Assembly (NCBI GenBank): GCA_903838705.1
Contig: CAILZL010000035.1
Coordinates: 1 to 49,397 of the forward strand
DNA from: an uncultured Pseudomonadota bacterium
GTDB lineage: Bacteria > Pseudomonadota > Gammaproteobacteria > Steroidobacterales > Steroidobacteraceae
Length of the DNA stretch: 49,397 nt
Direction: 5' to 3'
Position numbers and translations under genes: made by a program
Notes under the pieces: generated by a model
The model's input: the letters and a program-made list of their open reading frames with translations, nothing else
The model's database searches: none
Told to the model about the DNA's origin: nothing
Shown here: positions 1 through 7,830 of the stretch, piece after piece
Layout of the letters: each line of letters starts with the position of its first letter
Position numbering within the stretch: position 1 is the stretch's first letter

Positions 1-74
1 CAACAGCCGCAAGGAACGCGGCGCACAGATGCCAAAATGCCAGCCACTTGCTGGCAGAGCACGATGAAATCCAT
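1..74 (-). CDS. 5' end of an unidentified gene, cut by the left edge
   Basis: Only about 24 codons are visible. On the minus strand a GAGGAG ribosome-binding sequence lies five bases before an ATG that opens a reading frame to the window edge (it reads M-D-F-I-V-L-C-Q-Q-V-A-G-I-L-A). A second ATG, overlapping the same site in another frame, would give a hydrophobic signal-like start (M-A-W-I-S-S-C-S), but it abuts the Shine-Dalgarno sequence and is therefore less likely. The gene would follow the family 2 glycosidase by 75 bases on the same strand and may belong to the same transcript. The family cannot be identified from so short a piece. Confidence 0.35.
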   Translation of the reverse strand, partial: MDFIVLCQQVAGILASVRRVPCGC

Positions 75-149
75 GCCATCTCCTCAACATCAACCGTCAG
101 CAGGAATTGTTCAGACCTTTCCTAGCGTTAATGCGCAGAGACAACGCGA

Positions 150-2633
150 CTACATCACTTTAGCTTGATAATGGATAGAGCGATCACTGTTCAGCGGCTG
201 CAGTGTTCCATTTGGCAGATTTTTATCCGTCGCTGACCTTGGTAACAATTTAACCCACCGTGGGGTGCCCGGTAGCAGATGGAACGTGTTGTCTTCCGGA
301 CGAAAATGTTCATCCTGAATGCTCACGAAGAGAGCCAGACAATCTGATTCAAGTCCCAGAAGCCACTCGCCTTCCCTGTTCTCAACCGTCACCTGTAAAT
401 CGATATTTCGCTTTGTAAGATTGTAACCACCTGAGAAATGAAAGGCTTCGGCAAGCTGCTCACCGGTTGTCGCATCAGTCAATACCGCCATAGTGACATC
501 ATGGGCACGAGGTCCAAACATATACGCATAATTTATATCAAAGAAAGCGCCAATTAGCTCAGTTGCATAAATCTCAATATTCTGACGAGCGACAAGATTG
601 AAATCGCGCTTGACATCAATAATGGCAGTGGCATCACGCATACAAACGAGTCGAAGCACTACGGCGCAAACCTGATCAGTATCGTTAATCAGATGAATGG
701 CCAGCCCATTAACGCCTTCATCTGTCATAGCCACTTGCAACGGACGAAATGCCCGACGAAGCGCATACCATGCGGATTTTGGCTCACCCAACGCATCAAC
801 GACGCCCCATCCCGCACCCGGCCAGAGATCCTGGAATGTCCAAACCAGGCCACCTCCTGTCGGTGAGCGGCCTCTCCTCCACTCTGCGAATACTGACTCC
901 ATCACTGCACCAGTGACAACTCTCGATGCGCCGAGATATCCCTCAATATCAGTTCGTCGCAACATGGACGGATCAACATTGAACAACAACTTCAGATAGT
1001 GATCACGTACGTCTTCAAAATCCCATGTTGCATTCCGGTCTCTTGGCACACGCTGTTTCCAGACAGGGTGATGGACAGCCTGAACTGGCAAAGCATTCTG
1101 CAGTGTTGATTCCTCAGGTACGTTGGCGAATGCCAGACACTCCGCTGCAAATTTGACCTCAGCTCTACGCGCATCTTCAAGTGGACGAAGATAAGCGCCA
1201 ACTCCGTAGTAATGAGCCACGCCGGTATTCACTGAAAATGGGAGCACCCCACCATAAGGTGAATTCGGAACATACGGTACATCAGGCCTGAATTGTCTGC
1301 ACAACTCAGGTAGCCATACATCAAATACCTGATTGCCCCATGCCTCACTGGGCAGTCCAAGCATCGCCGCCTGCTGCGAAACTTCGCTACCACCACAAAG
1401 TACTACTATGCTGGGAGAAATCTGCGTGCGATCCAGAAACTGCGCGACTTCCTGATGAACGCTGGCTTTGAACTCTGCATCACCTGCCGGATAGTCAAAA
1501 TTGGCAAACATGAAGTCTTGCCAGACCATCACTCCCAGTTCATCACAAAGTTCATAGAACGCGTCTGCTTCATAAAGCATGGTGCCCCCAATTCTCACCA
1601 TGTTCATGTTTGCCGAAAGCATCAGTTGCAGCCACGGCAGGTAGACATCACGAGTTCCGGATAAGCCAACAATATCAGCCGAAGTCCAGCAAGCACCACG
1701 GCAGAATATCTTTTGACTGTTAATCTTCAGTGAAAAGCCGGCACCATCTACACCATGATCAACTTCGATACTCCGAAATCCAACCTTGCCAAGCGCAAAT
1801 AATTTATCCCCGATCTGGAGACTTACACTATAACGGTGTGGCTGCCCATGAGTATGCGGCCACCATGGCTGAATACCATCCAGCAGCATCTCCGCAGACA
1901 GGAGATTGGCTTCATCACGAATCATCATCTTGCTGACACCTGCACAGGTCAACAGCACTTCACAATCTGCAGGCAGGCCGCTCACATCAAGCTTTGCTTG
2001 TAACTTACCTTTATTATTTTCTGTAAGGTCAGCACGTAGACGGCACTGATGGATACGGAATGAAGATGATTCAGAGCAAGTTACAGGACGCCATGGCCCA
2101 ACAGGATGAACCGGCGGACACCAGCCCGGCATATGCCCCAGCAAGGTCGTGCGAATGCTGCGCAGACCAGGGGTATCGATCATGGCAGGCCGCCAGCGCG
2201 CGCGTTTTGATGGCTTTGCCATCAGGGTCTTCAAAGATCTGAAACACAGAAATAACTCGTCACTTCCAGACAAAGCGACATCAACTTCGTAGGACAGAAA
2301 CATGTTGTCAGTTGTGAGCAGAAGTATTCCGTTCAACCATACTTCTGCATAGGTAGCCAGTCCGGCAAAACGTAAAGTCCGTGGCCCTGCGACGTGCATT
2401 CGAGTCCGGTACCAAGAATCCATATGATCCAGGGCATCTGGCGATTCCGGATTCCATCTTGCAACTCGCCTGAGTGTTTCAGCTACGGTACCGGGCACCA
2501 GCGCCTCTACCCAATCAGTGACGTTCCCGAGTCCGGAAGGTGATGTGATCGAACCAGCCTCGGTAACCGCCATTTGCCAACCATGCTCAATGCAAAGCTG
2601 TTCGCGGCCTGAAACTGAAATAACCTTGGCCAT
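150..2633 (-). CDS. Glycoside hydrolase family 2, beta-mannosidase-like
   Basis: Predicted retaining exo-glycosidase of family 2, closest in layout to beta-mannosidases, which remove terminal beta-linked mannose. The 827 residues match the usual 820-890. An N-terminal jelly roll is followed by immunoglobulin-like domains (W-W-P-H-T-H-G-Q-P-H near 257-266), then the TIM barrel opening with F-C-R-G-A-C-W-T-S-A-D-I near 310-321 and V-R-I-G-G-T near 346-351. The acid/base is probably E417 in C-G-G-S-E, where relatives carry G-N-N-E or G-N-E. The nucleophile is probably E498 in A-A-E-C-L-A-F, where relatives carry S-E-F-G. I see no signal peptide, so it should be cytoplasmic and act on an imported or internally made glycoconjugate. 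It lies 109 bases downstream of the carrier-protein operon on the same strand, with no clear terminator between, so shared transcription is plausible. The start ATG has only a weak ribosome binding site. The sugar substrate is unknown. Confidence 0.82.
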   Translation of the reverse strand: MAKVISVSGREQLCIEHGWQMAVTEAGSITSPSGLGNVTDWVEALVPGTVAETLRRVARWNPESPDALDHMDSWYRTRMHVAGPRTLRFAGLATYAEVWLNGILLLTTDNMFLSYEVDVALSGSDELFLCFRSLKTLMAKPSKRARWRPAMIDTPGLRSIRTTLLGHMPGWCPPVHPVGPWRPVTCSESSSFRIHQCRLRADLTENNKGKLQAKLDVSGLPADCEVLLTCAGVSKMMIRDEANLLSAEMLLDGIQPWWPHTHGQPHRYSVSLQIGDKLFALGKVGFRSIEVDHGVDGAGFSLKINSQKIFCRGACWTSADIVGLSGTRDVYLPWLQLMLSANMNMVRIGGTMLYEADAFYELCDELGVMVWQDFMFANFDYPAGDAEFKASVHQEVAQFLDRTQISPSIVVLCGGSEVSQQAAMLGLPSEAWGNQVFDVWLPELCRQFRPDVPYVPNSPYGGVLPFSVNTGVAHYYGVGAYLRPLEDARRAEVKFAAECLAFANVPEESTLQNALPVQAVHHPVWKQRVPRDRNATWDFEDVRDHYLKLLFNVDPSMLRRTDIEGYLGASRVVTGAVMESVFAEWRRGRSPTGGGLVWTFQDLWPGAGWGVVDALGEPKSAWYALRRAFRPLQVAMTDEGVNGLAIHLINDTDQVCAVVLRLVCMRDATAIIDVKRDFNLVARQNIEIYATELIGAFFDINYAYMFGPRAHDVTMAVLTDATTGEQLAEAFHFSGGYNLTKRNIDLQVTVENREGEWLLGLESDCLALFVSIQDEHFRPEDNTFHLLPGTPRWVKLLPRSATDKNLPNGTLQPLNSDRSIHYQAKVM

Positions 2634-2742
2634 AGGTCAATTAACGGGTTTACAAATGCGGCTCAGTGCCATTTCATTCATTTTTTATTAAAATACTGGG
2701 GTGAATACGCAAGGACAGCAGCATACCTGACAAAGCTGGTTA

Positions 2743-3723
2743 CTAACATGGTCCATAACGACCAACCAGGACATCCATCAGCTGATCATACAATAAAGCC
2801 GCAGGATCAAGCGCTTTCGCAAAGCTCTCAAAACGTTTATGGTTAACTGCCCGTGCCAGCTGAAATTGCAGAGTTTTGGCACTGCCAGCCAATTCATTAC
2901 TGATGCCTTTCGCGTTATCAAGCCCTGCCTCGCCGTGCAGCTCAAGCCACGCAAGGTGACTACCAAGAAGCTCAAAGTTTGCACCCAACTGCCTCAGCAG
3001 ATTGAATGTATACAGATGAAAGTACTCCATGGAATGCTGAGTAAGACTGCCTATATGCTCAGGAAAGGCCAATTGGTAACTTCTTACCGGATTTGATATT
3101 GGGCGGTTTGCCAAGTGCCTTCTAAACAGCTCAAGCACCACACTCAGGTTCATTACAGGTTTAACAGCAGCCTGTTTTACAAATTCAACGTATGGAAAGA
3201 GCGCCCCACTCTCATCGTCACCGTTCGATCTGAAAATTCCTGAGTAGTCATCCTTCGACAAGGAGTAGTACCCAGCATTGTGAAAATAATGCAAGCACCT
3301 GCTTTCAAGATCAAGATGGTTTATCGCGATGGTTGTCTTGACATGGGAAACGCGATAAGAGGTACCGCTGGTATCAGGCAAGTAAAACCCATCCACCTCA
3401 GCAAGCACAAGATTGCCCCGGGATAGTTGTTGAAGAGCATGTTTTTCCACACTGTCATAGATCGCCAGTTCCTGCACTCGAAGACCAAATAGCAACTCAA
3501 GATCTTCTGGTGGGAACTTGAAAAATGTAAATTGATCGCCCTCAAAGTCCTGTAGCAAAGTAAACCCAAGAGCAGCCTCGGGTGCATATCCCATGGAATG
3601 CAGCACTTCAATCCATAGGTCCACATAACAATTGGTTTGTGGCCAGTCTCGCCCAGCGCCATGCAACTCATGCGGCCGGTAGTCAGCAGGATTCAACCCC
3701 TTCAGGCAAGTTGCTGACAGCAT
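2743..3723 (-). CDS. DUF1839 family protein of the carrier-protein operon
   Basis: A 326-residue soluble protein that I recognise as DUF1839, a family typically encoded beside amino acid:[carrier protein] ligases. Recognisable stretches are an N-terminal N-C-Y-V-D-L-W-I-E-V-L-H segment (near 31-43), an aromatic F-E-G-D-Q-F-T-F-F-K-F segment, and a central E-V-D-G-F-Y-L-P-D-T segment. It has no signal peptide or membrane span. The biochemical activity of the family is not known to me. From the context I infer that it handles the aminoacyl group carried on the phosphopantetheine arm, perhaps transferring or releasing it. The gene begins three bases after the ligase stop codon, so translation is likely coupled, and it is the last gene of the tight four-gene unit. 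The cysteine near residue 32 and the acidic aromatic-rich core would be the first places to look for an active site. Confidence 0.8.
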   Translation of the reverse strand: MLSATCLKGLNPADYRPHELHGAGRDWPQTNCYVDLWIEVLHSMGYAPEAALGFTLLQDFEGDQFTFFKFPPEDLELLFGLRVQELAIYDSVEKHALQQLSRGNLVLAEVDGFYLPDTSGTSYRVSHVKTTIAINHLDLESRCLHYFHNAGYYSLSKDDYSGIFRSNGDDESGALFPYVEFVKQAAVKPVMNLSVVLELFRRHLANRPISNPVRSYQLAFPEHIGSLTQHSMEYFHLYTFNLLRQLGANFELLGSHLAWLELHGEAGLDNAKGISNELAGSAKTLQFQLARAVNHKRFESFAKALDPAALLYDQLMDVLVGRYGPC

Positions 3724-3726
3724 CGA

Positions 3727-4641
3727 TCAATCACCCCAAAGCAATTTACGAACCGGGCGTGGCCAGGTAGTGACATCCAGCCCATGATGCTTGAACAGCG
3801 CAAGAGCAACACGCTCCATCCCGAATCCGACACAGGCCGTATGTGCCACAGTATCCGCACAGGTACACAGCCCCCACTTGGTTCCAAAATGATCCTGATG
3901 ATAATTAAAACTAAGACAAGCGGTAGGGTTCTCTTCGCTTGTAATCGGGATTAATAATTCGAATTTCAGCTTCTGGTCACGCTGATTATTGGACAGTAAC
4001 TTTCCCGCGCGGCCAAAAAAAGGATCATTAGCGACATCCAGTACAACCGGCACCCCAAGTGACCGCATCAACTGCTCACCTCTTTCCAGCCAGGATTGCC
4101 TGAAGTCCAGCACTTGCTCCGGCGTACCGATTCGCACGTATTCACGCATCCGGAACATCTGCATCCGTGCCGGATCGATGGAAGGTTCATGTCGGAAACA
4201 ATATGAATGAAGATCAAATAGCCCCCCTTGCTGAGGCAAAATCCCTCGCTTAGCTATGACAGGGTAAAGCGGATAGCATGCTGCAGGCGTCAGCACAACA
4301 TCTGTCGCCTTCTGGCCATCTGTCCAATCCTTGCCGGCCTCAATATTGGCAATCAGGTCTGCATGCTGATGGTCGTTCCCCGAAAAGCTATGCACAGTGC
4401 CAGCAAGTTGAGGAAAGCTTTTCATATATCCGCTGGATTCAAATTGACCACGGCTCATGCCAGGAGGGAACCGGATAACTTCAGCTTTGTCATCCCGGCC
4501 AAACCCCGCCACAAGAATACTGAATCGTTCGACAACGTCCTCGAATACCCCACTACGCCCATAAAGACCATCAACACCCATATCGATCAGGATGCCATGC
4601 TCCAGTAACTGCTTGAGGAATGCTGCTTGAGATGTAGTCAT
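3727..4641 (-). CDS. Amino acid:[carrier protein] ligase (class II aaRS-like)
   Basis: A 304-residue homologue of the catalytic core of atypical (archaeal-type) seryl-tRNA synthetase without any tRNA-binding domain. Characterised members (Bradyrhizobium bll0957, Agrobacterium Atu2573) activate glycine or alanine with ATP and load it onto the phosphopantetheine of a small carrier protein instead of tRNA. Visible here: class II motif 2 (F-R-M-R-E, 163-167), motif 3 (G-F-G-M-E-R, 272-277), and three candidate zinc ligands C122, E167 and C270. These sit exactly nine positions before the zinc ligands C131, E176 and C279 that I recall for the Bradyrhizobium enzyme. The partner carrier protein is two genes upstream. 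Gaps to both neighbours are three bases, which indicates coupled translation. Amino acid specificity cannot be read from sequence alone, although glycine or alanine is the family precedent. It is not a tRNA synthetase. Confidence 0.9.
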   Translation of the reverse strand: MTTSQAAFLKQLLEHGILIDMGVDGLYGRSGVFEDVVERFSILVAGFGRDDKAEVIRFPPGMSRGQFESSGYMKSFPQLAGTVHSFSGNDHQHADLIANIEAGKDWTDGQKATDVVLTPAACYPLYPVIAKRGILPQQGGLFDLHSYCFRHEPSIDPARMQMFRMREYVRIGTPEQVLDFRQSWLERGEQLMRSLGVPVVLDVANDPFFGRAGKLLSNNQRDQKLKFELLIPITSEENPTACLSFNYHQDHFGTKWGLCTCADTVAHTACVGFGMERVALALFKHHGLDVTTWPRPVRKLLWGD

Positions 4642-4644
4642 GTA

Positions 4645-5829
4645 TTAACTCAATAATCCGGATTCGTGCTTGTGGACAAGCAACAGATTCGATGTATTAC
4701 CAAGAATTCGATCATTGCTGATCATCAAGGCTGCCGAATGTGCATCTCGCAAATGTCGGCCAAGGCTGAATGGAGTGTTATTTTTGTAACCAGCAATTCC
4801 ACAGATAAGCAGCGAATGGTTAACTATCTGCACAACCGTCTGCGAAACATTTACTTTCAGATTATTCATTGCCACAGCAAAGCCCATCGACATCAATTCA
4901 TCTTCTGACTTCTGTGCCACTGCAAATCGGTCAAGACCAGCAACAATATTGGATTTAACCATCTGTAGCATGCTTATGGCCTCAGCCAGACGCAGTGCTC
5001 CTGGCGGGGGTGAGCCGGGTCGCTTGCGAGCCTCAGCACGCACGAAGGTTTGAGCTCGCGTGACCGCATCTGCCGCAATGCCGTACCAGACACTGGCCCA
5101 CAACAAGTGGGAACTTGCCAGCATTGACTGAGCAGCAATCTCGGCAAAAGGTTTTGGAAAAACCTGCTGCACCGGAGCATTGCTCACCAGCTTGAATCCC
5201 TCGCTACAAGTACCACGCATACCCAAGGTATCCCAATCACCGATCGCCTCCAGCCGGTACTGCTCTTTAGTCAGCGCAACCATCACCTGATCGGAGCTTG
5301 CCGCCTCAGCATTGCGACGCGCTGTAACCAGGATTGCGTCAGCATACTTTCCATAGGAAATAACCGTCGCCATTTTTTCCAGCTCGAGTCTGTCGCCGAA
5401 GATATTGATTGCGCATATGCTGTTACGCAAGTCGCCACCAATTCCAGCCTCAGTTGTGGCAGACGCCAGCAGCAACTGCTCTGCTGCAATGCGCGACATG
5501 AATTGCCTGTGCCAAACGCTTTGCTGACCATGCGACACCAGACTCGATACCTTGATCTGATGCATAGCGAAAATCATTGCGGTAGAAGCACACGCTTGCG
5601 AGAGTATTGAGCATATGTCGGCTACCACTTCGAATGAAGCGCCCGCTCCGCCGAGTTCAACTGGAATAAGCAAACTTAGCAGACGGTTTTCCTTGATGGC
5701 ACCAATTGCCTCCGCTGGAAACCGACCACTCTTATCCACTTCGTCGGCAAACTTTGCCGCAACCTCAATAGAAATTGATCTGGCAATCTCGCATGGCCTT
5801 AAACCAGTCTCTTGGCTCATGGGATTCAA
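4645..5829 (-). CDS. Acyl-CoA dehydrogenase-like flavoprotein of the carrier-protein operon
   Basis: A 394-residue protein with the three-part acyl-CoA dehydrogenase fold: an N-terminal helical part with L-L-I-P-V-E-L-G-G-A-G-A (about 52-63), a middle beta domain (T-T-E-A-G-I-G-G-D, W-D-T-L-G-M-R-G-T), and a C-terminal four-helix bundle. The C-terminus reads R-D-A-H-S-A-A-L-M-I-S-N-D-R instead of the Y-E-G signature that carries the catalytic glutamate in many acyl-CoA dehydrogenases. It therefore resembles the divergent branch that includes flavin monooxygenases and carrier-bound substrate oxidases. Its start overlaps the carrier-protein stop by four bases (ATGA), showing translational coupling. 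I infer that it oxidises the aminoacyl thioester held on the neighbouring carrier protein, by analogy with prolyl-carrier dehydrogenases such as PltE. FAD use is expected from the fold. The reaction itself is unproven. Confidence 0.8.
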   Translation of the reverse strand: MNPMSQETGLRPCEIARSISIEVAAKFADEVDKSGRFPAEAIGAIKENRLLSLLIPVELGGAGASFEVVADICSILSQACASTAMIFAMHQIKVSSLVSHGQQSVWHRQFMSRIAAEQLLLASATTEAGIGGDLRNSICAINIFGDRLELEKMATVISYGKYADAILVTARRNAEAASSDQVMVALTKEQYRLEAIGDWDTLGMRGTCSEGFKLVSNAPVQQVFPKPFAEIAAQSMLASSHLLWASVWYGIAADAVTRAQTFVRAEARKRPGSPPPGALRLAEAISMLQMVKSNIVAGLDRFAVAQKSEDELMSMGFAVAMNNLKVNVSQTVVQIVNHSLLICGIAGYKNNTPFSLGRHLRDAHSAALMISNDRILGNTSNLLLVHKHESGLLS

Positions 5830-6086
5830 CCAGCGACACGATCGCCGATAACGGCGTCTATAACATTGGAAATGGAGGCAATACTTTCAAAGGAACGCCG
5901 GTTCAACATCCTGTCCGGGAGCTCCACATCAAAGTGCTCTTCAAGAGCCAACATCAGCTGAACAGTAGAAAATGATGACAGCCCAACTGCATACAGATCA
6001 GCTGTTTCTTCTAATTTCCTTGCATCTGCTGACAGCTTAGCATGCTGATTCAATATGCCACGTACGCGCTCAGCAGTTGTCGACAT
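5826..6086 (-). CDS. Aminoacyl carrier protein (phosphopantetheine-binding)
   Basis: A small acidic four-helix carrier protein of 86 residues. The phosphopantetheine attachment serine is S38 in V-G-L-S-S-F-S-T-V-Q, in the position of the D-S-L serine of acyl carrier proteins, followed by the typical helix II sequence Q-L-M-L-A-L-E-E. The partner ligase downstream is expected to load an amino acid here as a thioester. An in-frame upstream ATG would add 25 residues. I chose the inner ATG because AAGGA lies eight bases before it and the extra residues are not carrier-like. It is the first gene of the operon, and its stop codon overlaps the next start. A 4'-phosphopantetheinyl transferase must be supplied from elsewhere. 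Confidence in the class is high. The role as partner of the ligase is inferred from gene order and family precedent. Confidence 0.88.
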   Translation of the reverse strand: MSTTAERVRGILNQHAKLSADARKLEETADLYAVGLSSFSTVQLMLALEEHFDVELPDRMLNRRSFESIASISNVIDAVIGDRVAG

Positions 6087-6371
6087 GAGAAATTCCTTGA
6101 AAGTGACTCTTACTGGATGCACATAATAATCGAAATACTGTCTGAAAATTGAGAACCACATCTATTTAATACGTGTCCAGCACCATCATTGACACAGAGG
6201 TTGGCAGTCGCGCACACCTCTAAAAGCATCCGATTTCTCAAAGAAGATCAGGGTGATGTTGAACATCGGCGCTGCATCCAGCATGAATAATTATCAAGAT
6301 ATGAACTAATCCTCAGAAGGATTGATAGAATCCGAGAAGCGCTTAACTAACGATCAAGGGGAGGGTAAGCC
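6087..6371. promoter_or_regulatory. Divergent intergenic region, carrier operon / sulfatase
   Basis: These 285 bases must hold the promoters for the leftward carrier-protein operon and the rightward sulfatase gene. Just before the sulfatase start lies a strong GGGGAGGG ribosome binding site. A small hairpin AATCCT-CAGA-AGGATT is present near 6308-6323. I could not assign convincing -35/-10 pairs in either direction. Confidence 0.4.
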
Positions 6372-7772
6372 ATGAAACACCTAAAATTTGCTCTATTAAT
6401 CTTGTTGGCCGGAATGAACGCGGCAGGTGCGGCCACTGCGCCCGCCAACCCGAACATCCTGTTCATTTTTATTGACGACCAGGGACTGGATGGCACCCCT
6501 GTCGAAATGATTCCCGGCAAGGATTTCAGTCATAGCGCCAGCTATAAAATGCCCAATCTGGAACGCATTGCTTCACAGGGCATCATTTTTTCCCAAGCTT
6601 ACGCGGCTCACCCCAAGTGCGAGGGTTCGCGCGCAGCATACCAGATGGGACGTACTACGGTCAGCCTGAACGCAATCGATAAATGGCATGTGAACTGGAG
6701 TGCACCTGTCACTGATTCGATTGCCAATACCCTCAAGCGCGCCAACCCCGCTTATCGGGCTGCGCATTTTGGCAAATGGCAGTGGCCACAGACGCCCGCA
6801 TCCATGGGCTACGATGCCAGTGATGGCATCACGATGAATGAAGATGGAGACACGACTGACGCGAATGATCCCAAGCAGACATTCAGCATTACCCGTCGCG
6901 CTCAGGACTACATGGAAAAACAGGTAAAGGAAGGACACCCTTTCTATTTGCAGCTTTCCTACTATGCAGTTCACGCCAAGCCCCAGGCACTGGCAGCCAC
7001 ACTGAAAAATTACAGTGGCGCCAATGCAATTCAGGAAGCCATGACCGAGGATCTCGATACCAATATTGGTGTGCTGCTCAAGAAACTGGACCAGCTCGGT
7101 ATCACCAAGAACACCTATGTCATCTACATGTCTGATAACGGCATGAAAACCGCTGCTCTGAAAGGCGGAAAAGCGCTGGTTGATGAAGGTGGGCTGAGGG
7201 TACCGCTGATCGTCAGCGGCCCCGGCATTACTGCCAAGGCATACAGCAACGTACCTGTTATTTCCTATGACATGTTCCCTACCGTTCTGGATTTTGCAGC
7301 CCCCGGATTCACTCCCCCGAAGGGTATCGAAGGTGGCAGCTGGAAATCGGTGCTTCTCAATGGTGGCAAAGGCAAGGTTGATCGTCCGATTGATCACATG
7401 ATCTGGCACCATGATGTTGAAGTACCCCACCCACAGACTGCAATCCGCAGGGATGATTACAAGCTCATCTACTACTGGGATACAAAAGAAAGCTTTCTTT
7501 ATGACGTAAGCAATGATCCTACTGAAAGCACCAATCTTGTCGCCAAGCAGCCTGCACTCGCTGCCAAACTGCTCGCTGATCTGAAGACTCACGTAAGAAC
7601 CAGTCTGGGTGAGGCCAAGTTTGCTTCTCTGGAAAGCGGTAAAGGCGGCGATGAACCGGCCAAACCAGCCGGAGCTGATGCAGGAGGTATGGCTGCTGGC
7701 GGTATGGCCGCCGGTGGAATGGCGGCTGGCGGTATGGGCGCAGGCATGGAGGCAGGCGGCCCGACAACCTGA
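6372..7772 (+). CDS. Secreted type I sulfatase-like hydrolase with Gly/Met-rich tail
   Basis: A 466-residue member of the alkaline-phosphatase/sulfatase superfamily. The first 23 residues form a signal peptide ending near A-G-A-A-T-A, so the enzyme is periplasmic or exported. Metal-binding features are present: I-D-D-Q-G at 34-38, the late S-D-N-G, and the G-G-K-A-L-V-D-E-G-G-L-R-V-P segment. The active-site signature reads C83-E-G-S-R87, whereas formylglycine-type sulfatases carry C-x-P-S-R or C-x-A-S-R. The glycine at the third position leaves it uncertain whether C83 is converted to formylglycine. G-K-W-Q-W follows the usual G-K-W pattern. The final 35 residues are a repeat of G-G-M-A-A units, dispensable to the fold. 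The ribosome binding site is strong. No sulfatase-maturating enzyme is encoded nearby. The substrate is unknown, and a phosphatase or phosphonate ester activity is possible. Confidence 0.85.
   Translation: MKHLKFALLILLAGMNAAGAATAPANPNILFIFIDDQGLDGTPVEMIPGKDFSHSASYKMPNLERIASQGIIFSQAYAAHPKCEGSRAAYQMGRTTVSLNAIDKWHVNWSAPVTDSIANTLKRANPAYRAAHFGKWQWPQTPASMGYDASDGITMNEDGDTTDANDPKQTFSITRRAQDYMEKQVKEGHPFYLQLSYYAVHAKPQALAATLKNYSGANAIQEAMTEDLDTNIGVLLKKLDQLGITKNTYVIYMSDNGMKTAALKGGKALVDEGGLRVPLIVSGPGITAKAYSNVPVISYDMFPTVLDFAAPGFTPPKGIEGGSWKSVLLNGGKGKVDRPIDHMIWHHDVEVPHPQTAIRRDDYKLIYYWDTKESFLYDVSNDPTESTNLVAKQPALAAKLLADLKTHVRTSLGEAKFASLESGKGGDEPAKPAGADAGGMAAGGMAAGGMAAGGMGAGMEAGGPTT
7683..7762 (+). repeat. 15-bp tandem repeat coding the G-G-M-A-A tail
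   Basis: Near-perfect repeats of a 15-base unit (GGCGGTATGGCNGCN-like) encode consecutive G-G-M-A-A units at the end of the sulfatase. Third-position changes between units suggest an old duplication or selection on the protein sequence. Such a tract is a candidate for slipped-strand length variation. Confidence 0.8.
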
Positions 7773-7796
7773 TCTACTCGCACACAGGGATGAATC

Positions 7797-7830
7797 GAGC
7801 TGATAGTCCCACACATCGGACTATCAGCTC
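7797..7830 (+). terminator. Strong hairpin after the sulfatase gene
   Basis: A perfect 13-base inverted repeat, GAGCTGATAGTCC, with an 8-base loop lies 25 bases after the sulfatase stop. No T-run follows on either strand, so it may end transcription inefficiently or stabilise the 3' end of the mRNA. Confidence 0.5.

Noticed and set aside
3727-4641. Seryl-tRNA synthetase
   Set aside because: Only 304 residues with no tRNA-binding arm, and linked to a carrier protein gene, so a carrier-protein ligase fits better.
6308-6323. AATCCT-CAGA-AGGATT hairpin before the sulfatase
   Set aside because: Six-base stem only, no T-run; likely chance.
6573-7814. 413-codon open frame on the minus strand, opposite the sulfatase
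   Set aside because: It is antisense to a gene with clear sulfatase motifs and a signal peptide. The translated protein is Cys/His/Ser-rich without any recognisable domain, typical of a shadow frame.
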